Origin: G963664585 sp963664585
GTDB lineage: Bacteria > Bacillota > Clostridia > Oscillospirales > Ruminococcaceae
DNA length: 64,000 bases
Reading direction: 5' to 3'
NCBI GenBank assembly: GCA_963664585.2
Contig: CAXXEO010000015.1
Span: 120,347 to 184,346 of the forward strand
In this document: piece after piece, positions 8,321-16,751 of the stretch
Layout of the letters: every line of letters starts with the position of its first letter
Position numbering within the stretch: position 1 is the first letter of the stretch
The notes under the pieces: generated by a model
The model's input: the letters and a program-made list of their open reading frames with translations, nothing else
The model's database searches: none
Told to the model about the DNA's origin: nothing
Position numbers and translations under genes: made by a program

Positions 8321-9766
8321 ATGAAAAAAATTAGCTTATTTATGGCGCTGGCGCTTTGTGTGTCCACGCTGTTTACCGCTTGCGGCACCGTATCACCTCA
8401 GTCTCAGTCCAATGCGAGTACATCTTCAAAATCCGTCATTAGCTTTGTAGACAACGATGGCAAGCAAATCAGCATCAATACCCCATGCAAAAAGATTATC
8501 TCCCTCTATTCGGCGCATACCGAGAATTTGTACGCACTTGGTGTCGGGGATAAAATTATTGGCGTTAATGTTAGTTCTGCGTGTGCCTTTCCGGCCGCAG
8601 CCGCTTTTTTAAAACCATATGACTATTCCGGAGATCCGGAAAAGGTGATTGCCGCAGCTCCCGACCTTGTGTTGACTCTGCCCCTTATCACCAAAAAATC
8701 GCCTGATTTTTTCAAAGCTCTCGAGAAGGCAGGAATCTTAGTGGTCAGTCTCTACCCCGACAGCTTTGGGAAGTTTGATGAATACATCACTAAACTTGCC
8801 ATGTTGACCGGCACAGAGGAAAAAGCCAAGATGAAACTTTCTGAACTTCACGCCAATATCGACGAAATTGCCGCCAAGACCGCAACGGTCAGCGCCAAGC
8901 AAAAGGTATTTTTCGAATCCACCCAGACGAACCTTCGGACTGTGACGCCAGATTCCATGCCGGCTATCGCCATTGAAAAAGCGGGTGGTCAAAACGTCGT
9001 CCCGGACGGCGCCCCTATGAGCGCGGGCAGCACCATTTCTGCCTTTGGCCAGGAAAAGCTATTGGCTCTCGCCGATACAATTGATGTTTATGTCGCACAA
9101 AACGGCGCAATGAACGCAGGAGTAAGCAAACAGTCCATTATCGAACGCCCCGGCTTTAACACCATCAAAGCAGTTCGGGATGGTCGTGTCTTCGTACTCA
9201 GCGAAAAGATGATCGCCTCCGCTACCTTCCGTTATTATATGGGAATCAAAGAGCTTGCCCGTTATATGTATCCCGAAGTCATGGATACCTTAAGTGGATA
9301 CACACAGGCAAAAGATGCAACAAAGCGTGATTTTGCCAATATAGTTGTGAGAAGCCGACATCTGCCCTTCTATATGCCCTTCTCCTCCAAATATTATCAA
9401 GAAGAGCAAAAGGGCCACACTTATGGTCTGTTTGTGGATGTCCCCTGGGATGATAAAGATTACGACTGCATTGAAGCCGCTGTAGAGGCTGGCTTTCTGA
9501 ACTGGGAAAAGCGTGACGGTAAAGAATACTTTAACCCCGATGCCTCAGTGACAAGAGAGGATCTGGCAAACGCTATCTTTAATATTGGCAAGTTTGCCGG
9601 TCAAGACAAGCATATCACCATCGCCGACCTGTCCCAATGCAAAGATCAGAACACCGTGCAACTTCTTGTGGACAACGGTTTCTTTACACTGTCAGGCGGG
9701 CTTTTTGAACCTGCCAGGAAGGTAACCACAGCAGACATCGTGAGTGCCTTGGCCTTAGTAAAATAG
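8321..9766 (+). CDS. btuF: Corrinoid-binding lipoprotein with C-terminal SLH-like region
   Basis: Protein of 481 aa. It has a signal peptide with hydrophobic core FMALALCVSTLF and a Cys at residue 21 (FTACGT), probably a lipobox. The middle is a helical-backbone periplasmic-binding-protein type III domain (about residues 40-340), with CKKIISLYSAHTENLYALG near 55-73. The last ~120 residues look like SLH repeats: FVDVPWDDKDYDCIEAAVEAG followed by YFNPDASVTREDLANAIF. An SLH tail on a substrate-binding protein is unusual and could fix it to the cell wall as well as the membrane. The start ATG 8321 has GGAGG 11 nt upstream; the frame is open to 8258 but that part lacks a signal sequence. Confidence 0.82.
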   Translation: MKKISLFMALALCVSTLFTACGTVSPQSQSNASTSSKSVISFVDNDGKQISINTPCKKIISLYSAHTENLYALGVGDKIIGVNVSSACAFPAAAAFLKPYDYSGDPEKVIAAAPDLVLTLPLITKKSPDFFKALEKAGILVVSLYPDSFGKFDEYITKLAMLTGTEEKAKMKLSELHANIDEIAAKTATVSAKQKVFFESTQTNLRTVTPDSMPAIAIEKAGGQNVVPDGAPMSAGSTISAFGQEKLLALADTIDVYVAQNGAMNAGVSKQSIIERPGFNTIKAVRDGRVFVLSEKMIASATFRYYMGIKELARYMYPEVMDTLSGYTQAKDATKRDFANIVVRSRHLPFYMPFSSKYYQEEQKGHTYGLFVDVPWDDKDYDCIEAAVEAGFLNWEKRDGKEYFNPDASVTREDLANAIFNIGKFAGQDKHITIADLSQCKDQNTVQLLVDNGFFTLSGGLFEPARKVTTADIVSALALVK

Positions 9767-9781
9767 TGAATTTCAGGAAGA

Positions 9782-9887
9782 TATAGCCAATCAACTTAAA
9801 AACTGGCTATATATAAAACGTCATTTTCTTCCCCCGCCTTCGGCGGGGGAAGAAATCACAAGCTTGTTTTCAAGTTAATCAACTATA
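9782..9887 (+). repeat. 106-bp MITE-like repeat, copy 2
   Basis: Full plus-orientation copy, close to consensus, with loop TTC. It begins 16 bases after the stop codon of the corrinoid-binding gene and lies upstream of that operon's terminator. Confidence 0.95.
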
Positions 9888-9934
9888 GTTTCGAAGCCGG
9901 TGCAGTGAGAAAAAAGCCATTTTATCCCTGTTTT

Positions 9935-9970
9935 AAGGCCCTGTACAGATGTTGTACAGGGCCTTGCTTT
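9935..9970 (+). terminator. Terminator of the corrinoid importer operon
   Basis: A 12-bp stem AAGGCCCTGTAC / GTACAGGGCCTT with a 7-nt loop, followed by GCTTTTTC. It can also serve the converging ywbE-like gene on the other strand. Confidence 0.85.
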
Positions 9971-9996
9971 TTCATGCAGTATTAAAACGATATAGA

Positions 9997-10197
9997 TTAG
10001 CCCTCGACAATTACCTGCACGCGGCCCACCATGCTCTGTTCCTCCAGCATCACCTTGATGCCGTGGGGATGGCTACTCGAATTCGTTAGGATTCGCTTCA
10101 CATGACCGCGTGTCAGTTTTCCCGTAGGCTGGTCGTTCTTCAGTACAATATCAACCAGAGCCCCAATCTTGATATCTGCTCTTTTTTGTCCGTTCAC
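9997..10197 (-). CDS. ywbE: YwbE family protein (DUF2196)
   Basis: Small protein of 66 aa. The family core is visible as IGALVDIVLKNDQPTGKLTRG, ending in a segment with VKRILTNSSSHPHGIKV and GRVQVIVEG. YwbE-like proteins are short, basic and of unknown function. The start codon is GTG at 10197. AAGGAG lies about 12 nt upstream, rather far, so expression may be weak or the start slightly different. It faces the corrinoid operon and shares the terminator at 9935. Confidence 0.8.
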   Translation of the reverse strand: MNGQKRADIKIGALVDIVLKNDQPTGKLTRGHVKRILTNSSSHPHGIKVMLEEQSMVGRVQVIVEG

Positions 10198-10331
10198 AGG
10201 TTGCTTTCACTCCTTTATTTCGGCCATGGCCGAGGATGTTTTCCCTTTAGAAACAGCTTTCTGTTCTTGTCAATTTGAATCAGGCACCAACGATATAAAA
10301 CAACAAATAGAGAATTCTTTCGATAGGATCC

Positions 10332-10784
10332 TTATCTGCCCAACTGTTCAAGCATTCTGAATAAGCCTTCCACATGAGCTAAAAAGCTTCTTCGTTCCTG
10401 CACCGGCAGTTTTCCGAGTTGCTCTTCAAAATATGCAATATTCTCATTGTGTATTCTCTCAGCAAGTACATGGCCCTTTTCGGTCAGATACAGCAGCGTT
10501 TTTCGCCTGTCATCAGAGGCCCCGCCCCTTTCTACATAGCCGTACTCTACAAGTGCGGCTGCTACCGTCGTAAAAGAACTATTTTCAAGACCTAAGTAAT
10601 CGGCAAGACAGCTCATGCTGCAGCCGCCTTGCAAGCTTATAAAAATCAGCGTCATGATCTGCGTCCTGCTCAGGCCGCATTCGGCCTGAATTTGGCGTGT
10701 GACCCGCTCAAACATCGTTTTCTTGTAAAGACTTGGTAATTCAAACAAAAGTTGCAGCTCTTCTTCACGCAATGGCTCCAGCAT
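10332..10784 (-). CDS. MarR family transcriptional regulator
   Basis: Protein of 150 aa with a winged helix-turn-helix. LSRTQIMTLIFISLQGGCSM (about residues 38-57) and CLADYLGLENSSFTTVAAAL (about 59-78) form the helices, and YVERGGASDDRRKTLLYLTEKG (about 83-104) is the wing with the conserved D-R. It probably represses the divergent MATE efflux gene and itself, with a small phenolic or drug-like ligand as inducer. ATG 10784 has AAGAGGTGA 5 nt upstream; the frame continues to 10850 without a better site. The regulatory region at 10850-10917 carries an inverted repeat suitable for a MarR dimer. Confidence 0.85.
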   Translation of the reverse strand: MLEPLREEELQLLFELPSLYKKTMFERVTRQIQAECGLSRTQIMTLIFISLQGGCSMSCLADYLGLENSSFTTVAAALVEYGYVERGGASDDRRKTLLYLTEKGHVLAERIHNENIAYFEEQLGKLPVQERRSFLAHVEGLFRMLEQLGR

Positions 10785-10849
10785 TTTGATCACCTCTTCT
10801 TTAGTATGATAGCAAATGCGAAAAGGCACGTCAAGTCCTTCGATATCCA

Positions 10850-10917
10850 ATATTACGAAATCGAAACACTTGACAGCGTCAGTAAAATTTTGTAGAATAA
10901 TAAAAAATCGTAATATA
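10850..10917 (+). promoter_or_regulatory. Promoter with flanking palindrome for the MATE gene
   Basis: TTGACA (10870-10875), a 17-base spacer and TAGAAT (10893-10898) form a good sigma-A promoter pointing to the MATE gene. It is bracketed by ATATTACGAAAT (from 10850) and ATCGTAATAT (about 10906-10917), which are inverted copies of each other. This placement suggests binding sites for the divergently encoded MarR protein. Confidence 0.65.
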
Positions 10918-11033
10918 GCAATTATCTATATATACAGAGCTTCGTTCTACCTGACTGTTCCGCCCACCGCGGGTCGGGCAGAGTTCAATATTGCTCTTTA
11001 TTTGCCCAGTTGCTATAAGTTTGGAGAAACTGT

Positions 11034-12368
11034 ATGGATGAAACCAAAAAGCTTGGCACCGAACCTATTCTGAAGCTCATCGCTAAATTCTCAATTCCGT
11101 CGGTTATCGCTATGTTTGTCAATGCAATTTACAATATCGTTGACAGAATATATATTGGTAAATTTGTCGGAGAAAATGCGCTTGGAGGACTCACAATTGC
11201 CTTTCCCTTTATGATGATCACCTTTGCGTTTGGTGCGCTCTTCGCAATTGGAGGTTCGTCGCTGATCGCAATCAAATTTGGCGAGCAGAACAACGAAGAA
11301 GCCCAAAGCATATTCGGCAACATGGTCACATTGGTTGCAGGCGGGGCGCTGCTGATGTCTATACTGGGGACACTGCTTCTCGACCCTATTCTAATGCTGT
11401 GCGGTGCTACCGATAACATCCTGCCCTTTGCCCATGACTATATGCGCATCATCCTGCTTGGCCTGCCATTCCAGATGTCATCCTTCGCCATGGCGGCACT
11501 CGTCAGGGTGCAAGGAAAGCCACGCCTTTCTATGATGAGCCAGCTTACTTCGGCGCTCACCAACATTGTTCTTGACTATATCTTTATTGTTCCCATGGGT
11601 ACCGGCGTATTCGGCGCCGCACTGGCGACCATAATCGGGCAAGCGGTTGGATTTTGTATTCTGTCCTATTATTTCTTTATTTCCGGCCGAAGTATACTCA
11701 AGTTTAATGTCACCAATTTAAAGCTGAAGCTGCAAAATGTAAAGCAGATGGCAAATATAGGGCTTTCCAGCTTTGTCATGAATATCGGCAACAGCCTGTC
11801 CGCTTCTTTTGTCAATTTGGCTTTGGCTACCCACGGTGGGGATGCTGCCATTACTTCGATGGGCGCCATCAACAGTCTTTTTACTCTTGTGTTGATGCCG
11901 GTTTTTGGCCTTCAACAAGGTCTTGGACCCATCATCGGTTATAACCACGGCATGGGCGACAAAAAACGGGTAGCCCAAACATTGTGGACGGGAATGGGCA
12001 TTGCAGTAGCCTTTGCCGGGACCGTATTTTTGGCACTTGAGCTTTTCCCCACCCGCTTCGCCTCTCTATTTCTGGACCCTAGTTCCGACACAATGAAAAT
12101 GTGTGCGAATGGGCTTCGTATCTATATTGCCATGCTGCCCCTGTTGCCGGTCAATGTAATCGGCACGGCATTTTTTCAGTCCACCGCGCAGGGTACAAAA
12201 GCCTTTATGCTGAGCATCAGCCGCCAAGCGCTGTTTTTAATCCCCGCCGTGCTGTTGCTGCCCTCTATATGGGGACTGACAGGGGTCTGGGTTGCTACGC
12301 CAGTGGCAGATTTTCTCTCCATCTCTTTGACGTTGTTTTTTCTGTACCGGAATCACAAGCGGCAGTAA
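11034..12368 (+). CDS. MATE family multidrug/cation efflux transporter
   Basis: Protein of 444 aa with about 12 membrane segments in two homologous halves, opening with LIAKFSIPSVIAMFVNAIYNIVD (about residues 15-37), the classical MATE start. The second half begins near residue 235 (MANIGLSSFVMNIGNSL). Members exchange Na+ or H+ for drugs or cationic metabolites across the membrane. It is divergent from a MarR gene and probably under its control. The ATG has TTGGAGAAA 6 nt upstream. It is followed by a 106-bp repeat and a bidirectional terminator facing tex. The substrate cannot be predicted. Confidence 0.9.
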   Translation: MDETKKLGTEPILKLIAKFSIPSVIAMFVNAIYNIVDRIYIGKFVGENALGGLTIAFPFMMITFAFGALFAIGGSSLIAIKFGEQNNEEAQSIFGNMVTLVAGGALLMSILGTLLLDPILMLCGATDNILPFAHDYMRIILLGLPFQMSSFAMAALVRVQGKPRLSMMSQLTSALTNIVLDYIFIVPMGTGVFGAALATIIGQAVGFCILSYYFFISGRSILKFNVTNLKLKLQNVKQMANIGLSSFVMNIGNSLSASFVNLALATHGGDAAITSMGAINSLFTLVLMPVFGLQQGLGPIIGYNHGMGDKKRVAQTLWTGMGIAVAFAGTVFLALELFPTRFASLFLDPSSDTMKMCANGLRIYIAMLPLLPVNVIGTAFFQSTAQGTKAFMLSISRQALFLIPAVLLLPSIWGLTGVWVATPVADFLSISLTLFFLYRNHKRQ

Positions 12369-12394
12369 AATTAGCAATTTCGATTTTTAGATTG

Positions 12395-12498
12395 TATAGC
12401 CAATTAACTTAAAAACTGGCTATATAAAACATCATTTTCTTCCCCCGCCTTCGGCGGGGGAAGAAATCACAAGCTTGTTTTCAAATTAATCAACTATA
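12395..12498 (+). repeat. 106-bp MITE-like repeat, copy 3
   Basis: Full plus-orientation copy (two bases shorter in the TATATA stretch), loop TTC. It lies between the convergent MATE and tex genes. Confidence 0.95.
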
Positions 12499-12550
12499 CT
12501 ATGCCACTGTGTGAATTCAACTCTCCGGCACTGCTTATTGGACGAAATAT

Positions 12551-12585
12551 AAAAACAGATAAGAAATAATCTTATCTGTTTTTTA
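12551..12585. terminator. Bidirectional terminator between MATE and tex
   Basis: A 13-bp stem AAAAACAGATAAG / CTTATCTGTTTTT with loop AAATAAT. T-runs occur on both strands, which suits two convergent genes. Confidence 0.88.
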
Positions 12586-12642
12586 TTGTACGCGATTTAC
12601 AACCGTTCCATCGTTCAATCTACCCACCCAGTCATGGGCATA

Positions 12643-14799
12643 TTACAGGGGAGAAAGACCCTTCATTGTCAACGATATTCGTTTTTTCCCGGTGTCTACG
12701 GACAATACGCGTACCTTTACAATGTCACCTACCCTGACAACCTCGCTGGGGTGCTTAATAAAACGGTCGGACAGCTGGGATATGTGCACCAGTCCATCTT
12801 CATGTACGCCTATGTCGACAAAGGCGCCAAAATCGATGACATTGCGAATTGTCCCCATGAGCTCCATGCCCTCTTTGAGGTCGGTCATGCTCATGATGTC
12901 GGTGCGCAGCATCGGCTTTGGCAGCTCATCGCGGGGATCTCGACCGGGCCGAAGCAGCTCGGTGATGATATCGCGAAGAGTAGGAAGACCAACGCCTATC
13001 TGCTCGGCACAATTTGCTTCCCCAAGTGCCGATACGCGGTTCTTGATTTCGCCGATGCCACCATTTTGCACATTCTCCAAAGTGTAGCCGCAAAGGCCTA
13101 ATAAAGCCTTTGCCGCCGGGTATGATTCAGGGTGGACCGCGGTGTTGTCCAGAACATTCTTGCTTTCGGCCACCCGCAAAAAGCCTGCGCACTGCTCGAA
13201 TGCCTTAGGCCCAAGCTTTGGTACCTTTTTGAGCTGAGCGCGGGCGGTAAAGGCACCATTTTCCTCGCGAAATACAACCACCGACTTTGCCACAGACGCG
13301 TTGATGCCTGCCACATGGGATAGAAGGGCGGGAGAGGCAGTGTTTAGGTTGACGCCTACGCTGTTTACGCAGTCCTCGACCACGCCCTCCAGCGACTCGC
13401 CCAGACGTTTCTGGGGCATATCATGTTGATACTGGCCCACGCCGATGGCCTTAGGATCAATTTTCACAAGCTCTGCAAGAGGGTCTTGCAGGCGTCGGGC
13501 TATGGAAACGGCACTTCGTAGCGACACATCAAAGTTGGGGAACTCCTCGGCTGCAAGCTTCGAAGCCGAGTACACAGATGCACCTGCCTCATTCACCACC
13601 ATATAAGAGAGCTTGCTGTCCTGCGCGGCGATCAAGTCGACGGCGAAGATCTCCGTCTCTCGCGAGGCTGTACCATTGCCTATAGAAATGACGGTTACAC
13701 CGTGTTTTTTAATCAGCCGTGTCAGGGTCGCCTTCGCTTCTTCAGTTTTATTATGGGGCGGCGTGGGATAGACAACCCCGGTGTCCTGCACACGTCCCGT
13801 ATCATCCACAATGGCGAATTTACATCCTGTCCGATAGGCAGGATCAAGCCCGAGGATCACCTCTCCCTTCACCGGCGGTTGGAGCAGAAGCTGCCGCAGG
13901 TTGAGGGCAAAGAGCTTAATAGCAGCCTCTGCCGCCTCATCAGTCAGTTGATTGCGAATCTCCCGCTCGATGGAGGGGATAAGCAGCCGATTGTAGGCAT
14001 CGGCTGCGGCTGTCGCGACAAATTGTGTGCAGGGCGTATTCTTCTTCAGCACCGCAGCCGAAACCGCCTCAAGGCCTCGTTCATTCTGAAGCGATACCGA
14101 TGCCTTGAGGAATCCCTCTCGTTCTCCCCGGTCTATGGCAAGGGTCCTATGACCGGCAATCTTTCGCACCGGTTCGGTAAAATCATAGTAGAGACGGTAT
14201 ACGCTGTCCTCCTCTTTTACTGCCTTTGCACCCACGACGCCTTCTTCTAAAAACAGTGCCCGCAAACGGCGGCGTATGGCGGCATCGTCTGAAATCTGCT
14301 CGGCAATAATATCGGATGCACCCGCCAACGCTACTTCAAGCGTTTCAACACCCAGTTCTGGGTTCATATATTCCATAGCGAGCTTCTCAGGCATGGGAGA
14401 AGCTGGAATCTGAGCAAAAATGGCGATGGCCAGTGGTTCAAGTCCCTTTTCACGGGCGACTGAGGCGCGAGTTTTTCTCTTGGGTCGAAAGGGACGGTAA
14501 ATATCGTCAATCTCGGTGAGCGTGACGGCTTTGGATAGCTGGTTGGCAAGCTCTTCCGTAAGGGCACCCTGTTCCTCGATGTGCACCCGGACCTCGTCCC
14601 TGCGCGCATCCAGTGCCCGCAAGTATTCCAGCCTGTCCGCCAGTATTCGCAACGTCTGGTCATCCATCGAGCCTGTCATCTCTTTACGATAACGGGCAAT
14701 AAAGGGAATGGTGTTTCCATCATCGATCAATTTTATTGTGTTTTCCACCTGATTGGGGTTCAGTTTCAGCTCGGCGCACAGCACCTTTGTATAATCCAT
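12643..14799 (-). CDS. tex: Tex family transcription accessory / RNA-binding protein
   Basis: Protein of 718 aa, the normal Tex length. The order of domains is an N-terminal helical region with NTIPFIARYRKEMTGSMDD (about residues 26-44), a YqgF/RuvX-like nuclease-fold domain (VILGLDPAYRTGCKFAIVDD, about 318-337), a helix-hairpin-helix region (NTASPALLSHVAGINASVA) and a C-terminal S1 domain (GTIRNVIDFGAFVDIGVHED, about 645-664). It binds nucleic acid and affects transcription or translation quality in the cytoplasm. ATG 14799 has AAGGAG 9 nt upstream; the frame upstream to 14937 lacks family similarity. No frameshift or missing domain is seen. Confidence 0.93.
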   Translation of the reverse strand: MDYTKVLCAELKLNPNQVENTIKLIDDGNTIPFIARYRKEMTGSMDDQTLRILADRLEYLRALDARRDEVRVHIEEQGALTEELANQLSKAVTLTEIDDIYRPFRPKRKTRASVAREKGLEPLAIAIFAQIPASPMPEKLAMEYMNPELGVETLEVALAGASDIIAEQISDDAAIRRRLRALFLEEGVVGAKAVKEEDSVYRLYYDFTEPVRKIAGHRTLAIDRGEREGFLKASVSLQNERGLEAVSAAVLKKNTPCTQFVATAAADAYNRLLIPSIEREIRNQLTDEAAEAAIKLFALNLRQLLLQPPVKGEVILGLDPAYRTGCKFAIVDDTGRVQDTGVVYPTPPHNKTEEAKATLTRLIKKHGVTVISIGNGTASRETEIFAVDLIAAQDSKLSYMVVNEAGASVYSASKLAAEEFPNFDVSLRSAVSIARRLQDPLAELVKIDPKAIGVGQYQHDMPQKRLGESLEGVVEDCVNSVGVNLNTASPALLSHVAGINASVAKSVVVFREENGAFTARAQLKKVPKLGPKAFEQCAGFLRVAESKNVLDNTAVHPESYPAAKALLGLCGYTLENVQNGGIGEIKNRVSALGEANCAEQIGVGLPTLRDIITELLRPGRDPRDELPKPMLRTDIMSMTDLKEGMELMGTIRNVIDFGAFVDIGVHEDGLVHISQLSDRFIKHPSEVVRVGDIVKVRVLSVDTGKKRISLTMKGLSPL

Positions 14800-14979
14800 T
14801 CTATAGTCTCCTTTTCCGACCAACTTTCGGGTAATCATCTTAATACTTTCTGCGTTTATAACCGTTGGTACATATCTTTTATCCTGTAAATACAAAGGAT
14901 GCCTCTCGGCCTTCTGACCAGAAAAGGCTTGCCGCACCCTTACATAGTCAGAAACCTGATTATATCAAATCCTGTTAAA

Positions 14980-15027
14980 TATAGCCAATTAACTTAAAAA
15001 CTGGCTATATATAAAACGTCATTTTCG
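14980..15027 (+). repeat. 106-bp MITE-like repeat, left half only
   Basis: Only the left arm is present, from TATAGCCAATTAACTT through AAAACGTCATTTTC; the match then stops abruptly at GTCCTGTGG. Central hairpin and right arm are missing. Confidence 0.88.
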
Positions 15028-15235
15028 TCCTGTGGGGGTTCAGACGCAGGATTATTGCATTTAATTTGGGATCAGTACTATCGGGCATTTCACAAGAAAA
15101 TATTGACAAGGAAATCGGTTTGTTTTGATGATATCATATAATAAGCGCTGGCGCAATTGTGAAGAGATTGACAATTTGCATTATTCTCCTTAAAATGAAA
15201 GTTAGAAATTTTCGAAACAGATGCATTAAGATAAC

Positions 15236-15341
15236 TATAGTTGATTAACTTGAAAACAAGCTTGTGATTTCTTCCCCCGCCTTCGGCGGGGGAAGAAAAT
15301 GACGTTTTATATATAGCCAGTTTTTAAGCTAATTGGCTATA
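15236..15341 (-). repeat. 106-bp MITE-like repeat, copy 4
   Basis: Full minus-orientation copy, starting TATAGTTGATTAACTTG and ending AATTGGCTATA. The loop reads GAA on the element strand. It lies 139 bases upstream of the M20 gene. Confidence 0.95.
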
Positions 15342-15480
15342 ATAGCAATTAGGTGAAAAAGAGAAAACTTTGTTTTTTGTCTGATCGTCCATCGGTGATC
15401 AGACTGAAAAAAATTCCGTTGGTTTAGAAAATTGCTATAAAAAATTTCTGGTCACCAAGTACTGCAAAATATGGAGGTAT

Positions 15481-16656
15481 ATGATGATTCATGCACTGAC
15501 CGCAAAGTACAAAGAAGATTTCATCGCATTCCGCAGAGATTTCCATACGCATCCGGAGCTTTCGGGAGAGGAAGTGCGCACTTCGGAAAAAGTGGCTGAA
15601 ATACTGCGCAAGCTTGACCTTGAGGTCACATTACAGGAGAAAAACCACAGTGTTATCGGGTTGATCCGCGGCAAAAATCCCGGCAAAACCGTCGCATTAC
15701 GGGCAGATATGGACGCCCTTCCCTTACAAGAGGTCAACGATCTTCCATTCAAATCAATCAACTCAGGTAAAATGCACGCCTGTGGCCATGATGCGCATAC
15801 CGCTATTGCGCTCGGCGCAGCAAAGGTGCTTTCGCAGATGAAGGATGAGCTTTGCGGCAATATCAAGTTTATCTTTCAACCCGCTGAAGAGCTCGCCCCG
15901 GACGGTGGGGCAAAGCGCATGATTACCGAAGGCGTACTGGACGATGTCGATGCCATTTTCGGCCTTCATGTATGGCCAAGTCTTCATGTTGGGCAGATAG
16001 GCTTTCGCTATGGTGCTTTAATGGCTTCGTCCGACCCGTTTACAATTAAAATATCCGGAAAGTCCTCACACGCTTCTGAACCACAAAACGGAATTGATGC
16101 ACTTGTTGTGGCCTCTCAGCTTGTCAGCTCGATGCAAAGCATTGTCAGCCGAAGGGTAGGCCCTCAGGATGCTGCAGTCGTTACTGTCGGCGAACTACAT
16201 GCAGGCACCCGCTATAATATCATTGCTGGTGAAGCAGTCCTGAAAGGCACAGTCCGCACCTTAAGCAAAGAGGTGCGCGATAATATGGAGGGGTATATCG
16301 CTGATATGGTTGAGGGCGTTTGCCGTTCCAATGGCGCGTCAGGTCTGCTTGACTACCATTTTGGATATCCGACATTGATAAACCACACCGAGATGGTGGA
16401 TCTGGCAAAAGCAGCCGCCATCTCAAGGCTAGGCGAAAAATGCGTACACATCGTAGAAAAGTCCGCTCTGGGTGCTGAAGATTTCGCCTGCTATCTTGAA
16501 AAGATACCTGGTGCCTTCCTGTGGCTGGGCTGCACCCCCACCGATGCCAAGGCGTATTATCCCATCCACAATCCCAACTTTTTTTTAGATGAAGGTTGCT
16601 TGGAGCTGGGCGTTGTCGCACTGTGTGGTGCGGCTGTGGATTTCTTAAAGGCATAA
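15481..16656 (+). CDS. M20 family amidohydrolase (N-acyl amino acid / hippurate hydrolase type)
   Basis: Protein of 391 aa, the usual length. Metal-site motifs are MHACGHDAHTAI (about residues 98-109) and FQPAEELAPDGG (about 132-143), with HASEP near 197 in the dimerisation domain and SALGAEDFACYLE near 330 carrying a late metal ligand region. The family hydrolyses N-acyl amino acids, hippurate or similar amides with a binuclear Zn/Mn/Co site in the cytoplasm. Two ATGs in a row are possible (15481 or 15484), behind ATGGAGGT. An IS3 element lies about 45 bases beyond its stop, leaving the gene intact. Confidence 0.9.
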   Translation: MMIHALTAKYKEDFIAFRRDFHTHPELSGEEVRTSEKVAEILRKLDLEVTLQEKNHSVIGLIRGKNPGKTVALRADMDALPLQEVNDLPFKSINSGKMHACGHDAHTAIALGAAKVLSQMKDELCGNIKFIFQPAEELAPDGGAKRMITEGVLDDVDAIFGLHVWPSLHVGQIGFRYGALMASSDPFTIKISGKSSHASEPQNGIDALVVASQLVSSMQSIVSRRVGPQDAAVVTVGELHAGTRYNIIAGEAVLKGTVRTLSKEVRDNMEGYIADMVEGVCRSNGASGLLDYHFGYPTLINHTEMVDLAKAAAISRLGEKCVHIVEKSALGAEDFACYLEKIPGAFLWLGCTPTDAKAYYPIHNPNFFLDEGCLELGVVALCGAAVDFLKA

Positions 16657-16751
16657 GAACACGTTTTAAAAACTTAAAGAGCCACAATGCCAGGCTGATA
16701 TGACCCCAAAAAGTTAGACAAATATTTAGTTTAAGCGGCCGAGAGGGCTTG

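Larger units (their letters stand above)
14800..15480. other. Intergenic stretch between divergent tex and M20 genes
   Basis: Holds a half copy (14980-15027) and a full inverted copy (15236-15341) of the 106-bp repeat, separated by about 208 bases of A/T-rich sequence with no gene. A weak hairpin (GTCTGATC / GATCAGAC, 15379-15404) follows. I see no riboswitch. Confidence 0.6.

Noticed and set aside
12586..13101. Long plus-strand frames across tex, trpB, pilB and other genes
   Set aside because: They are shadows of well-supported genes on the other strand, with no ribosome sites or family motifs.
15379..15404. GTCTGATC/GATCAGAC hairpin as terminator or attenuator of the M20 gene
   Set aside because: The stem is short (8 bp), the loop is 10 nt and it is followed by A residues, not T.
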